The notes below the pieces were generated by a model. That model was not told where the DNA came from, searched no databases, and worked only from the letters and a program-made list of their open reading frames with translations. A stretch of 64,000 nt of DNA, taken from JAFAYN01 sp963733105. Lineage in GTDB: Bacteria; Gemmatimonadota; Gemmatimonadetes; Longimicrobiales; Longimicrobiaceae. This document shows positions 7,759-17,041 of the stretch, piece by piece (position 1 is the first letter of the stretch; every line of letters begins with the position of its first letter). The DNA is taken from contig CAVTCB010000016.1 in assembly GCA_963733105.1 (NCBI GenBank), forward strand, positions 62,001 to 126,000, read 5' to 3'. The translations under genes and the position numbers were made by a program.

Positions 7759-8085
7759 CTACCGGTTGGCCGGCGGCTCCAGGCGGCCGTCGGCGTGGAG
7801 CATCAGCGAGCTCTCCTCGTTCAGCCGGTCCAGCCACCGCCCCGCCGCGAGCTGCTCCAGCAGCGTGGGGACGTCGCGCTCCTCCATCGCCCGGTGCGAC
7901 ACGCGCAGGAAGCGGCCGTCGTCCTTGGGGCTCGTCCGGAACTTCCAGGCGTGTCCATGGTCCTCGCCGCGGTCCGCGGTCCGCACCTCTCCCCACCTCC
8001 CCGCCGCCTGCTCCCGCAGCGCGCTCCCGAGCTCCCGCGCCACGCGGGTCATCTTCTGCTCGTGGGTCTCTTTTTTCGGGGCCAT
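7759..8085 (-). CDS. Conserved-type hypothetical protein, 108 residues
   Basis: I do not recognise this protein. It is a small, charged, soluble protein without a signal peptide or membrane segment, beginning MAPKKETHEQKMTRVARELG. The central part (WKFRTSPKDDGRFLRVSH) reads like a small beta-sheet domain. The start at ATG 8085 is supported by GGAGG five bases upstream; the ATG at 8097 is less well placed. It is divergent from ytxJ and is followed by a GC-rich hairpin. Confidence 0.65.
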   Translation of the reverse strand: MAPKKETHEQKMTRVARELGSALREQAAGRWGEVRTADRGEDHGHAWKFRTSPKDDGRFLRVSHRAMEERDVPTLLEQLAAGRWLDRLNEESSLMLHADGRLEPPANR

Positions 8086-8315
8086 GCCTGCCTCCATTCA
8101 TGCGGGGGACGCGGTGTCGCGCCCCGTGCGGTGCCGACGGCCGCGGGTACGGTGTCGGAAGGTCGGGGCGCGCCGGAGCACGCCCTGTTCCTCTCTGTAC
8201 CCCGCAAAAATCATTTCGTCCATTCCGGGTGAAAGCGGTACGGGGGTTGCGCGGGGAGCGGGTCCCGGGGAAGGCCCTTCCCCTCCGTGCACCCCAGACC
8301 TGGAGCAGGCGAGCG

Positions 8316-8645
8316 ATGGACGAGCTGAAGACGCGCGAGGAGGTGGACGCCGCGTTCGGGCGGGAGGTGGCGCTGGTGTACAAGCACAGCACCATGTGCC
8401 CCATCAGCGCGGCGGCGCAGCAGCAGGTGAACCGCTACCTGCAGTCCAACCCCGACGCGCCCGTGTACCTGCTGGACGTGAACACCAGCCGCGACGCCTC
8501 GCGCTACGTGGCGGAGCGGACCGGGATCGAGCACCACTCGCCGCAGGCCATCCTGCTCCGCGGCGGGGAGGCGGGGTGGCACGCCTCGCACTTCGACATC
8601 ACCGCGGAGGCGCTGGAGGAGCAGCTCGGCGGCGCGGAGCGGTAG
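8316..8645 (+). CDS. ytxJ: Bacillithiol-system monothiol protein YtxJ-like
   Basis: The 109-residue protein has a thioredoxin fold with the motif KHSTMCPISAAA, where a single cysteine replaces the usual CxxC. This is the hallmark of YtxJ (BrxC), a monothiol redox protein thought to remove bacillithiol from oxidised proteins. Its presence suggests that the organism uses bacillithiol or a related thiol, which fits Gemmatimonadota. A weak GGAG..AGG precedes the ATG. The MFS gene starts nine bases after its stop, so they are probably one transcript. Confidence 0.85.
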   Translation: MDELKTREEVDAAFGREVALVYKHSTMCPISAAAQQQVNRYLQSNPDAPVYLLDVNTSRDASRYVAERTGIEHHSPQAILLRGGEAGWHASHFDITAEALEEQLGGAER

Positions 8646-8653
8646 CCGGGAGG

Positions 8654-9897
8654 GTGGCTCCCTCCCCGGAGGCGCGGCGGGAGCGGCGCACGCTCGCCGC
8701 GCTCTGGCTCGTGGTGTTCGCGGTGACCAGCCAGTTCATGATCCTGGCTCCCATCCTCCCCCGCATCTCCGAGCAGCTCCGCATCCCCGAGGCGCGGCTG
8801 GGCGGGCTGGTCACCGGCTACTCGGTGGCGGTGGGGGTGGTGGCGCTCCTGGCCGGCCCGGTGTCGGACCGGGTGGGGCGGCGGCGCATGCTCCTGGCGG
8901 GCGCGGCGGCCATGTCGGCGGGGCTGGCGCTGCACGCGGCGGCGGGCGGCTTCGGCGCCCTGCTGGCGGTGCGGGTGCTCACCGGCGCGGGGGGCGGGGT
9001 GCTGACCGGGGCCACGGCGGCCTACGTGGCGGACGCCTTCCCGGCGGAGCGGCGGGGGTGGGCCAACGGGTGGGTGGCGAGCGGGATGGCGGTGGGGCAG
9101 GTGGTCGGGATCCCGCTGGGCACCGTGCTCGCGGCGGGGTGGGGGTTCCGCCTCCCCTTCGTGGCCTTCGCGGGGGCCATGGCGCTGGCCTTCGCAGCGG
9201 TGTGGCGCTGGGTCCCGGAGGCGGGCTCCCCCGCGCCGGGCGGGCTCCCCCGCCCGCGGGAGGTCCCGCGCCGCTACGCGGGGCTCCTGGCCCGCCGGGA
9301 GGTGGCGGTGGCGGTCGCGGCGTTCGGCGGGATGCTCCTGGGGACGGCGGCGTACACGCTCTTCCTCCCCGCCTGGCTGGAGCACGCCCGCGGCGCCTCC
9401 CCGGGGGAGGTGGCCCTCCTCTTCGGCGCGGGCGGGGTGGCGACGGCGCTCGCGGGCCCCCCGGCGGGGCGGGGGACCGCGCCGGGCGGAAACGGCTGGC
9501 CGTGGGGTCGGGGCTCCTGCTGGCCGTCGCGATGCTCGCCACCCCCTGGGCGGCGCGCGGGGCCTGGTCCGCGGGCGCGGTGTTCTTCGTGGCGAGCGTG
9601 CTGACGGCGGCGCGTGCCGGCCCCTTCCAGACCCTGCTCACCGAGCTGGTGCCGGAGGACCGGCGCGGCTCGCTGATGAGCCTGTCCATGGCGGTGGGGC
9701 AGGGCGGGTGGGGGGCGGGCGCCGCACTGGCCGCCCCGGCGTACGCGCGCTGGGGGTACCCGAGCAGCGCCCTGCTGGCCGCCGCCTCGGCCCTGGTGGT
9801 GGCCGCCCTGGTGTGGCGCTGGGTGCCGGAGACGGCGCCTACCCCTCGCCCAGGTTCCGCCGCAGGAGCGCGGCGGGGTCGGGGTCGCGCCCCATGA
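8654..9897 (+). pseudogene. MFS transporter interrupted by a single-base frameshift
   Basis: The first part, from a GTG at 8654, encodes about 270 residues of a major facilitator with the loop motif GPVSDRVGRRRM between TM2 and TM3. Near 9457-9475, a run of C followed by runs of G, the frame is lost. The rest of the transporter (DRAGRKRLAVGSG and four or more further TM helices) continues in the frame one base back, to the stop at 9897. Twelve TM helices are present if the two frames are joined. The gene is therefore either a recent pseudogene or carries a homopolymer error. Its 3' end overlaps the convergent peptidase gene by 59 bases. Confidence 0.75.
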
Positions 9898-11857
9898 ACT
9901 CGCGGAACAGGTCGCGCGGGTCGGCCCCGTCGCCCCGCGACAGTACCGAGTCCACGAAGGCCCGCCCCGTCTCGCGGTTGAACAGCCCCTCCCGCCGGAA
10001 GCGGGTGAAGGCGTCCGCGTCCAGCACCTCCGCCCACAGGTAGCTGTAGTACGCCGCCGCGTACCCGCCGGAGAAGACGTGCGAGAACCCGGTGACGAAG
10101 TGGTTCCTCGCGAACTCCGGGCGCATGGCGAAGCGCGACATCACCTCCTGCGCGTAGGAGATCACGTCGCCGTCCTGCGAGGGGTCGTAGAGGGCGTGGA
10201 GGGAGAGGTCCAGCGTCCCGAAGGAGAGCTGCCGCATCTGGTGGGTGGCCGCCATGTGGTTGCGGGCCGCCCGCATCTTCCCGTACAGCTCCTCCGGGAT
10301 CGTCTCCCCCGTCTCCCAGTGGCGGGCGAACAGGTCCAGCGCCTCCCGCTCCCAGGTCCAGTTCTCCATGATCTGCGAGGGGAGCTCCACCCAGTCGCGC
10401 GACACGCTGGTCCCCCCGCGCGAGCGCACCTCCACCCGCGACAGGACGTGGTGGAGAAGGTGCCCGAACTCGTGGAAGACGGTCTGCGCCTCCCGGTGCG
10501 TCAGCAGGGCGGGGCGCTCCCCCTCCGGCGGCGACAGGTTCCCGGTGAGCGAGGCCAGGTGGGGGAGCCAGCCGTCCGGGGTGGGCCCGCCGGTCACCAG
10601 CCCGGTCATCCAGGCCCCGGCGCGCTTGGACTCGCGCGGGAACCAGTCGGCGTAGAACCCGCCCAGGAAGCGGTCCTCCTCGTCGTGCACGCGGTAGAAG
10701 CGGACCTCCGGGTGCCACACCTCCTCCACCGCGTGCTCCGTCACCCGCACCCCGAAGAGCCGCCGCGCCAGCTCGAACATCCCGCCCAGCACCCGGTCCA
10801 TGGGGAAGTAGGGGCGCAGCTCCTCCTCGTCCAGGTCGTAGCGGGCGTGGCGCATCCGCTCCGCCGCGAAGCCGGTGTCCCACGGCTCCATCTCCGCGAT
10901 CCCCAGCTCGGCCCGCGCGAACTCCGCCAGCGCCGCGGTCTCCCGCTCCCAGTACGGGCGGGTGCGGACGGTGAGGTCCTCCTCGAAGCGGAGCGCCGTG
11001 GCCCCGTCGGAGGCCATGCTGTCGTCCAGGCGGAAGTCCGCGTAGTCGCGGTACCCCAGGAGCCCGGCCAGCTCGCGGCGAAGCTCCAGGAGGCGCGCGA
11101 TCACCGGGCGGTTGTCGTGCTCGCCCGAGCACGCCCGGTTCATGTACGCGTCGTACATCCGGCGGCGCAGCTCCCGGTTCTCCGCGTACTGCAGGAAGGG
11201 CTGGTAGGAGGGAACGTGGAGCGTGAAGCGCCACCCCTCCACCCCCCTGGCCTCCGCCGCGGCTCGCGCCTGCGCCACCGCCGACGGGGGGAGGCCGCGC
11301 AGGTCGTCCGGGTCGGTCACCAGCAGCTCGAAGGCGTTGGTGGAGTCGAGCGCGTTGTTGGAGAACTGCGTCCCCAGGCGCGACATCTCCACCTTGATCT
11401 CCTCCACCCGGGCCTTCCTCTCCGGGGGGAGGTCGGCGCCCGCGCGCACGAAGTCGCGGATGGTCTTCTCCAGGTGGCGGCGCCGCACCCCCGTGAGGGC
11501 GCGTGCCTCCTCCGTCCCCGCGTACTCCCGCACCGCGTTCCAGAGCCCCGCGTTCAGCGGGAGGCGCGCGTTGAAGGCGGAGATCTCCGGGTTCACCACC
11601 TCGTACGCCTCGCGCAGCTCCGGGGTGTTCATCACCGCCACCAGGTGCACCACCGGGTACACCGCCCGGTCCAGCCGCTCCTCCAGGTCGTCCAGGCGCT
11701 GCAGGGTGTTGGCGTAGGTGCGCTCCCCCGGCTCGGAGACCAGCGCCTCCAGCTCCCGCTCCGCCGCGGCCAGCGCCTCGCGGACGCCGGGGACCACGTG
11801 CTCCGGGCGGATCCGGTGGAAGGGGATCAGGTAGTCCTGCGACAGAAGTGGATTCAT
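9839..11857 (-). CDS. M3 family zinc oligopeptidase (PrlC/oligopeptidase A type)
   Basis: The 672-residue enzyme is full length for M3A thimet-type peptidases, which cut short peptides, including cleaved signal peptides, in the cytoplasm. The zinc site HEFGHLLHH is at 462-470 and the third ligand is the glutamate of QIMENW at about 498. The conserved substrate-gating segment FVTGFSHVFSGGYAAAYYSY follows. I place the start at ATG 11857 (MNPLLSQ), which aligns with the family; the frame is open to 11950. No signal peptide is present. Confidence 0.93.
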   Translation of the reverse strand: MNPLLSQDYLIPFHRIRPEHVVPGVREALAAAERELEALVSEPGERTYANTLQRLDDLEERLDRAVYPVVHLVAVMNTPELREAYEVVNPEISAFNARLPLNAGLWNAVREYAGTEEARALTGVRRRHLEKTIRDFVRAGADLPPERKARVEEIKVEMSRLGTQFSNNALDSTNAFELLVTDPDDLRGLPPSAVAQARAAAEARGVEGWRFTLHVPSYQPFLQYAENRELRRRMYDAYMNRACSGEHDNRPVIARLLELRRELAGLLGYRDYADFRLDDSMASDGATALRFEEDLTVRTRPYWERETAALAEFARAELGIAEMEPWDTGFAAERMRHARYDLDEEELRPYFPMDRVLGGMFELARRLFGVRVTEHAVEEVWHPEVRFYRVHDEEDRFLGGFYADWFPRESKRAGAWMTGLVTGGPTPDGWLPHLASLTGNLSPPEGERPALLTHREAQTVFHEFGHLLHHVLSRVEVRSRGGTSVSRDWVELPSQIMENWTWEREALDLFARHWETGETIPEELYGKMRAARNHMAATHQMRQLSFGTLDLSLHALYDPSQDGDVISYAQEVMSRFAMRPEFARNHFVTGFSHVFSGGYAAAYYSYLWAEVLDADAFTRFRREGLFNRETGRAFVDSVLSRGDGADPRDLFREFMGRDPDPAALLRRNLGEG

Positions 11858-12034
11858 CTCGGTAGACGGTCTCGGGACGGGTCCCGTTCGGTTTTTTCGT
11901 CCGGCGCGTCGGCGGCTCCCCGGCGCGGAGCCCCGCGGAGCGGGGGTCACGATCCGTGCCCGGCGGTACGATCCCTGCTGGGCCGCGCCCGCCGGAGCGC
12001 CCCCAAGTTACCGCACGGACCGCGGAGACGCACG

Positions 12035-12862
12035 TTGATCGTCGACTGCCACACCCACCTGAACCGCTACGCGCCCGGGGAGCCCGCCTCCCTGGCGGAG
12101 CGGTACGCCGCGCTGCGGGCGCAGATGGACGCGCACGGGATCGCGCGCGCGCTGGTGCTCACCTCGTACTTCGTGAGCGCCGACCGCCCCGCGCCGGAGG
12201 AGGTGCTGGACGCCGTGGAGGGCGACCCGCGGATCGGCGTGGTGGCCGGCGTCCCCTGGCCGCTGCTGGAGTCCGGCGGCCTGGGCGGGCTCCGCGCGCT
12301 CCTGGCGGCCGGGCGGCTGAGGGGGCTCAAGCTGTACCCGGGGTACGAGCCCTACGCTCTGGGCGACCCGCGGCTCCGCCCCGTGTACGAGATGGCCGCC
12401 GAGCACGGGGTGCCCGTGATGATCCACACCGGCGACACCTACGCCGCCCGCGCCCGCGTCCGCTACGCGCACCCGCTGGAGGCCGACGAGGTGGCGGTGG
12501 ACCACCGGGACACCCGCTTCGTCCTGTGCCACCTGGGGAACCCCTGGTTCATGGACGCGGCCGAGGTGATCTACAAGAACCCCAACGTGTACGGCGACGT
12601 GTCCGGGCTCACCCTGGGCGAGTTCGAGCCCCGCTTCGAGCGTCTGGCGCGGGCCCGGGTGAACGACGCCGTGGCCTACGTCAACGACCCCGGCAAGCTC
12701 CTGTTCGGGACCGACTGGCCCATCTCGGACGTCGGGAGCTACCTCCGCTTCGTGGCCTCGCTGGAGCTGACCGACGAGGAGCGGGAGGGGCTGATGTGGC
12801 GCAACGCCGTCCGGCTCTTCCGGCTGGACCCGGACGGGGCGGAGGGAGGGGCCGGTGGGTGA
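12035..12862 (+). CDS. Amidohydrolase family protein (TIM-barrel metal hydrolase)
   Basis: The 275-residue protein starts from a TTG at 12035, preceded by GGAG, which gives the N-terminus MIVDCHTH with the metal-binding HxH motif. Later ligands are the histidines of MIHTGD and CHLGNP and the aspartate of FGTDWP, the pattern of amidohydrolase-2 (ACMSD-like) enzymes. These catalyse decarboxylation or hydrolysis of small carboxylic substrates; the substrate here is unknown. The stop overlaps the start of the GNAT gene by 8 bases, so the two are translationally linked. Confidence 0.85.
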   Translation: MIVDCHTHLNRYAPGEPASLAERYAALRAQMDAHGIARALVLTSYFVSADRPAPEEVLDAVEGDPRIGVVAGVPWPLLESGGLGGLRALLAAGRLRGLKLYPGYEPYALGDPRLRPVYEMAAEHGVPVMIHTGDTYAARARVRYAHPLEADEVAVDHRDTRFVLCHLGNPWFMDAAEVIYKNPNVYGDVSGLTLGEFEPRFERLARARVNDAVAYVNDPGKLLFGTDWPISDVGSYLRFVASLELTDEEREGLMWRNAVRLFRLDPDGAEGGAGG

Positions 12863-13553
12863 CGCGGCGCCGGGGATGACGATCGTGGAGGTGGACGACG
12901 AGCGGAGCCCGCTCGCGCGGGAGGCGTTCGAGCTGGTGCACGAGAGCATGTGGGACGTGCAGCCCACCGAGGACCTGCTGGCCGAGCTGGCGGAGCGGCG
13001 CCGCGGCCTCCCCTCCGGCGGCGACTACCACCTCCTGGCCATGACCGATCCCGGGGGGCGCGTGGCGGCCGCGGCGGCGGGGGTGTACCTGGAGGCCGTG
13101 AACGCGGGCTTCATCACCTACCTGGCGGTGCGGGAGGACCAGCGCGGCGCCCGGCTGGGGCGCGGGCTGCGGGAGCGCCTGGTGGACGCCATGCGCGCCG
13201 AGGCGCGCCGCAGGCGGGGGGAGGAGCTGGCCTGGGCCGTGGGGGAGGTGCGGCGGGAGAGCCCCTGGCTCCGCACCCTGGTGGGGAGCGGACGCGCCAT
13301 CCCCTTCGACCTCCCCTACTTCCACCCCTGGATGCCGCGCCGGGCCGAGGGGCGCTACGTCCTGTACCGCGAGCCGGTGGCCGACCCCCGCCCCGAGCTT
13401 CCCGTGCCCGAGGTGGAGCGCCTCCTGTTCGCCATCTGGCGCCGCGCCTACCGGGTGCGCTACCCCCTGCAGAGCGAGACCTTCGGCTACATGCTCGGCC
13501 GCCTGGAGGGCCGCGGCTCCATCGGCACAGACCCGGAGTTCACGCCGGGCTGA
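12855..13553 (+). CDS. GNAT family N-acetyltransferase
   Basis: A 232-residue acetyltransferase. The acetyl-CoA pyrophosphate loop is visible as EDQRGARLGRGLRERL at about 94-109, following the beta strand FITYLAV. The GTG at 12855 is well spaced from GGAGGG and overlaps the upstream stop, so it is preferred over the ATG at 12876. The C-terminal 80 residues (PYFHPWMPRR to the end) are an extension of unknown role. The substrate is not predictable. It forms an operon with the amidohydrolase. Confidence 0.8.
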   Translation: MGDAAPGMTIVEVDDERSPLAREAFELVHESMWDVQPTEDLLAELAERRRGLPSGGDYHLLAMTDPGGRVAAAAAGVYLEAVNAGFITYLAVREDQRGARLGRGLRERLVDAMRAEARRRRGEELAWAVGEVRRESPWLRTLVGSGRAIPFDLPYFHPWMPRRAEGRYVLYREPVADPRPELPVPEVERLLFAIWRRAYRVRYPLQSETFGYMLGRLEGRGSIGTDPEFTPG

Positions 13554-13656
13554 CCCGCCTGTTTCCCCGCGGTATGCACTTCGCACTTTCCCACTCCCCG
13601 CCCCGCACGTTACAATGCGTGTCGGCCTCGCGTCCCCGCCCCTCCGAGCCCGCCGC

Positions 13657-15228
13657 ATGACCGACCCCGAGACCCAGGCTCCGCCTTCCCCCGTCCCCGG
13701 GACCTCCCGCGGCACGGCCGAGCTGTACCGGCTGCTGGTGGAGAACGTCACCGACTACGCCATCTTCATGCTCGACCCCGACGGGCGGGTGGCGAGCTGG
13801 AACGAGGGGGCGGAGCGCATCCTGGGCTACCGCGACGGGGAGATCGTGGGGGAGAACGTCGCCGTGCTCTACGCCCCGGAGGACGTGGAGGAGGGGCGGC
13901 CCGCGGCGGACCTGCGCACCGCGGTGGAGGAGGGGCGCTGCGAGAGCGTGTCGTGGCGGGTGCGCAGGGACGGGTCGCGGCTCTGGGCCTCGGTGGTGCT
14001 CACCGCCGTCTTCGACGAGGCGGGGCGGCTGATCGGGATCGGGCAGATCACCCGCGACCTCACCGAGCGGCGCCAGGTAGCCATGCAGTACGAGGAGAGC
14101 CGGCAGCGCTACCGCTCCCTCTTCCAGCACAACCCCGACGCCATCTGCTCCTTCGACCTCAAGGGGGGGGTGCGGAGCGCGAACCCGGCGGCGGAGACCA
14201 TGTGCGGCTACACCGCCGAGGAGCTGGAGGGGCGCTCCATCCTGGACCTGGTGGCCCCCGACGACGCAGAGCGCGCCACCGAGCACTTCCGGCTCGCCGC
14301 GCGCGGGGAGCCGCAGGGGCTGGAGCTGGGGATCGTGCACTGCGACGGGAACCGCGTGGAGGCGCGGGTCACCGTGGTCCCCATCCTGGTGGACAGCGAG
14401 ATCCTGGGCGTGTACGCCATCGCCGAGGACATCACCGAGCGGAAGCGCGCCGAGGCCGAGCGCGAGGAGCTTCTCCTGCGCGAGCGCATCGCCCGCGAGG
14501 AGGCCGAGGCGGCCAGCCACGCCAAGAGCAGCTTCCTGGCGGTGATGAGCCACGAGCTGCGCACCCCGCTGAACGTCATCACCGGCTACGCCGACATCCT
14601 CTACGACGGGGACGCGGGGCCGCTCGGCCCCGCGCAGCACCGCCACATGGGGCGCATCCGCGACACCACGCGCCACCTGGCGCGGATGATCGACCAGGTG
14701 CTCGCCTTCGCGCGGATGGAGTCGGGGCGCGAGGAGGTGAGCCCCGAGCCCGTGGACCTGGCCGAGCTGCTCCGCGAGACCGCGGCCACCCTGGAGCCGC
14801 TCTCGCGCGAGAAGGGGCTCGCCTTCCGCGTCCAGCTCCCCGAGGAGAGCTGGGTCCGCCGGACCGACCCCGTCAAGGTGCGGCAGGTGCTCTTCAACCT
14901 CCTCTCCAACGCCGTCAAGTTCACGGAGCGCGGCGAGGTGGAGCTGACCGCCCGGCAGGAGCCGGACGGCTCCCTCTCCATCGCCGTGCGCGACACCGGC
15001 GTCGGCATCCTCCCCGAGCACCTGGAGCGGATCTGGGAGCCGTTCTGGCAGGCGGACGCCTCGCTGACGCGCCGCGCCGAGGGGACGGGGCTGGGGCTGG
15101 GGATCACCCGGCACCTGGCGCACCTCCTGGGGTGCGAGGTGCGGGTGGAGAGCACCCACGGGGAGGGGAGCACCTTCTTCTTCCGCCTCCCCCCTCCCGA
15201 CGGCGCCGCGGAGGGAGCGGCCCCGTAA
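13657..15228 (+). CDS. Cytoplasmic PAS-PAS sensor histidine kinase
   Basis: The 523-residue kinase has no membrane segment. PAS1 covers about 23-138 (YAIFMLDPDGRVASWNEGAE), PAS2 about 152-262 (ICSFDLKGGVRSAN), then a short coiled coil, the dimerisation domain with phosphoacceptor histidine at 299 (SHELRTPLN), and an HATPase domain with N box NLLSNAVKFTE, G1 RDTGVGI and G2 GTGLGLG. I prefer the ATG at 13657, because the one at 13615 lies inside a possible -10 (TACAAT at 13611); neither has a good ribosome-binding site. No response regulator is adjacent, so it is an orphan. Confidence 0.85.
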   Translation: MTDPETQAPPSPVPGTSRGTAELYRLLVENVTDYAIFMLDPDGRVASWNEGAERILGYRDGEIVGENVAVLYAPEDVEEGRPAADLRTAVEEGRCESVSWRVRRDGSRLWASVVLTAVFDEAGRLIGIGQITRDLTERRQVAMQYEESRQRYRSLFQHNPDAICSFDLKGGVRSANPAAETMCGYTAEELEGRSILDLVAPDDAERATEHFRLAARGEPQGLELGIVHCDGNRVEARVTVVPILVDSEILGVYAIAEDITERKRAEAEREELLLRERIAREEAEAASHAKSSFLAVMSHELRTPLNVITGYADILYDGDAGPLGPAQHRHMGRIRDTTRHLARMIDQVLAFARMESGREEVSPEPVDLAELLRETAATLEPLSREKGLAFRVQLPEESWVRRTDPVKVRQVLFNLLSNAVKFTERGEVELTARQEPDGSLSIAVRDTGVGILPEHLERIWEPFWQADASLTRRAEGTGLGLGITRHLAHLLGCEVRVESTHGEGSTFFFRLPPPDGAAEGAAP

Positions 15229-15231
15229 GCA

Positions 15232-15266
15232 CGGAGGGCGCCCCGGGAGTCCCGGGGCGCCCTCCG
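15232..15266. terminator. Bidirectional terminator
   Basis: CGGAGGGCGCCCCGGGA and its exact reverse complement around a single G form a 17-bp stem between the convergent histidine kinase and DUF4870 genes. Confidence 0.85.
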
Positions 15267-15288
15267 CCGTCTCCAATCCCCTGCCGGC

Positions 15289-15690
15289 TCAGCTCGGCGG
15301 GGCGATGGCCACGCCCGCCAGGTGGCGCCGCACCTGCGCGCCCACCACCGGCACCTCCCACTCGTCGCCCTGGTAGGCGCGGTACATCAGGTACAGCCAG
15401 AGCGCGAGGCTCCCGAACCCCAGCAGCACCGTCAGCGCGAACCAGATCAGCGCCCCCAGGAGGGGGATCACGCGCAGGACACTGCCCACCACCGACAGCG
15501 CGATGTTCGCCACGAACAGGGCGAGCCCCACCCCGATCGACTGCGCCGCGTGGAAGCGCACGAAGCGGCTCTCCTTCTCCAGCACGTAGAAGAGAATTCC
15601 GGTGAGCGGCATCACCAGGTACGAGAGCGCGCCGGCCAGGTTGGGCGCGAGGCCGGTGCTCCCCTGCGGGGTGCTGGGCGTGTCGGACAT
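15289..15690 (-). CDS. DUF4870 (Tic20-like) membrane protein
   Basis: The 133-residue protein has a short proline/threonine-rich cytoplasmic start and three to four hydrophobic helices. It carries the family features LSYLVMPLTGILFYVLEK and RFHAAQSI, as in DUF4870/Tic20-like proteins. The function of these small membrane proteins is not established. AGGAG lies 8 nt before the ATG at 15690. It is divergent from the lipoprotein gene at 15907. Confidence 0.85.
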   Translation of the reverse strand: MSDTPSTPQGSTGLAPNLAGALSYLVMPLTGILFYVLEKESRFVRFHAAQSIGVGLALFVANIALSVVGSVLRVIPLLGALIWFALTVLLGFGSLALWLYLMYRAYQGDEWEVPVVGAQVRRHLAGVAIAPPS

Positions 15691-15818
15691 GGGCGGATCT
15701 CCTGAGAGGAGGGGGTGGGATTGCCCGGCCGTGTCCCGGTGGGAGCGGCGGGGCGGAGGGTAACCGCTGCAAGTTCCATACAGCAGGGACCCGGCGCAAG
15801 GGGGAAACATCGAATTCC

Positions 15819-15847
15819 TTGACACACCCGTTCCCCGTTGCGATCCT
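15819..15847 (+). promoter_or_regulatory. Sigma-70 type promoter of lipoprotein gene
   Basis: TTGACA at 15819-15824, a 17-nt spacer and GATCCT at 15842-15847. The same pattern (TTGACA-N17-GATCTT) precedes rmuC at 21557. Confidence 0.65.
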
Positions 15848-15906
15848 TCGGCTTCGGCACGTTCCGTCCCTCACCGCACCCCGCCGTTTCTACACCGGAG
15901 GCCCCC

Positions 15907-16797
15907 ATGCTTCTTCCGCGCTCCCTGCGCGCCCTCGCCGGCGCCTTCCTCCTCCTGGTCCCGCTCGCCGCGTGCGGCGGGGGCGACGAGCCCAATCCCG
16001 ACGCCACGCCCGAGGACGTGGACCAGAGCACCCCGGTGGCGATCACCGAGGAGGAGGCCGCCCGCTTCAGGGCGCCCGCCGACAGCGTCGTCACCCCGGC
16101 GCAGGTGGACGCCTACCTCAAGACCAGCCTCCTCCAGTTCGACCTGATGCGCAAGGAGAGCGCGCGGCTGCACGAGCGCGTGAAGGGGATGGAGGAGCGC
16201 GAGAAGGAGGGGGGAACGCTGGGGCAGCTCCAGAACATGGTGGCCGCCGGGCAGACGGTGGTGCAGGTGGGCGACCTGCTGGGGGGGAGCTACATCCGCT
16301 CCGCCCGCACCCTGGGCCACAACCCGGCCGAGATGGAGTGGGTGCGCCAGCGCATGGGCGAGGTGGCCGGGTACGTGATGATGAAGCCGATGTACGAGGC
16401 CGCCGCCCGGAGCGCCCAGGACATGCGCACCCAGGCGGACCAGCTCCAGCAGCAGCTCGCCGCGGGCGGCGCCGCCGGCTTCACCGAGGCCGACATCCAG
16501 CAGATGCGCACCGCGGCCGACCAGATGACGGCGGGCGGCGGCGAGCAGGGCCCCTCGCGGGCGGTGCTCGCCAACGTGGAGGTGCTGCGCCGGGCCAAGC
16601 CTGCGGTGACCGAGTCCATGTGGAGCGCGGTCGGGTTCGCGGGGGGGAGCTCGGGGATCCTGGCGCTCAGCGGGCTCTCCGACCCGAACGACAAGGAAGC
16701 GCAGAAGAAGCTGGACGAGTTCCGGCAGGTGTTCACCGACGCGCTGGAGAACCGGGTGAGCCCGGGGATGGAGAACAAGCCGGCCGCGCAGCCGTAG
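15907..16797 (+). CDS. Lipoprotein of unknown function
   Basis: The 296-residue protein begins with a lipoprotein signal peptide and lipobox LAAC with the modified cysteine at about 23, followed by a polar linker (GGGDEPNPDATPEDVD). The rest is predicted to be mainly helical with long amphipathic stretches (DLMRKESARLHERVKGMEER, TQADQLQQQL), suggesting a periplasmic or outer-membrane-anchored helical bundle. I recognise no family. GGAGG precedes the ATG and a consensus promoter lies 60 nt upstream. A GC hairpin terminates it. Confidence 0.8.
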   Translation: MLLPRSLRALAGAFLLLVPLAACGGGDEPNPDATPEDVDQSTPVAITEEEAARFRAPADSVVTPAQVDAYLKTSLLQFDLMRKESARLHERVKGMEEREKEGGTLGQLQNMVAAGQTVVQVGDLLGGSYIRSARTLGHNPAEMEWVRQRMGEVAGYVMMKPMYEAAARSAQDMRTQADQLQQQLAAGGAAGFTEADIQQMRTAADQMTAGGGEQGPSRAVLANVEVLRRAKPAVTESMWSAVGFAGGSSGILALSGLSDPNDKEAQKKLDEFRQVFTDALENRVSPGMENKPAAQP

Positions 16798-16827
16798 CTT
16801 CTCCGCGGGAAGAGTCTTCCTTCACGG

Positions 16828-16862
16828 CCGCGGCGGTCCGGGTCTTTCCCGGGCCGCCGCGG
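16828..16862 (+). terminator. Terminator of lipoprotein gene
   Basis: CCGCGGCGGTCCGGG pairs with CCCGGGCCGCCGCGG with a single G-U pair and a TCTTT loop, 30 nt after the stop codon. Confidence 0.75.
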
Positions 16863-16886
16863 TCGCTTTCGTGGTACAGGGTTTGT

Positions 16887-16977
16887 TAAGTGATTGGTGT
16901 CACGACATTTGCGCTTGTTTGCGGCTGGTCCGGGAATTGCACTCTGCCCCCGCGCCTTCGGAATCGCTAAGTGATTG
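16887..16977 (+). repeat. Direct repeat TAAGTGATTG upstream of the small secreted peptide
   Basis: TAAGTGATTG occurs at 16887-16896 and again at 16968-16977, 81 bp apart, in an unusually AT-rich stretch just before the peptide gene at 17042. It may be a regulator-binding or recombination repeat. Confidence 0.55.
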
Positions 16978-17041
16978 CAGCCCAACGGGTTGCACGGAAG
17001 GGCCGGAGGCGCGACAAGAACCCGAGACAGGGGAGGACGAT

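Noticed and set aside
9457..9463. C CCC CCG as a programmed -1 frameshift site in the MFS gene
   Set aside because: The heptamer is in phase, but frameshifting is not known for MFS transporters, and a homopolymer mutation or error is a simpler explanation.
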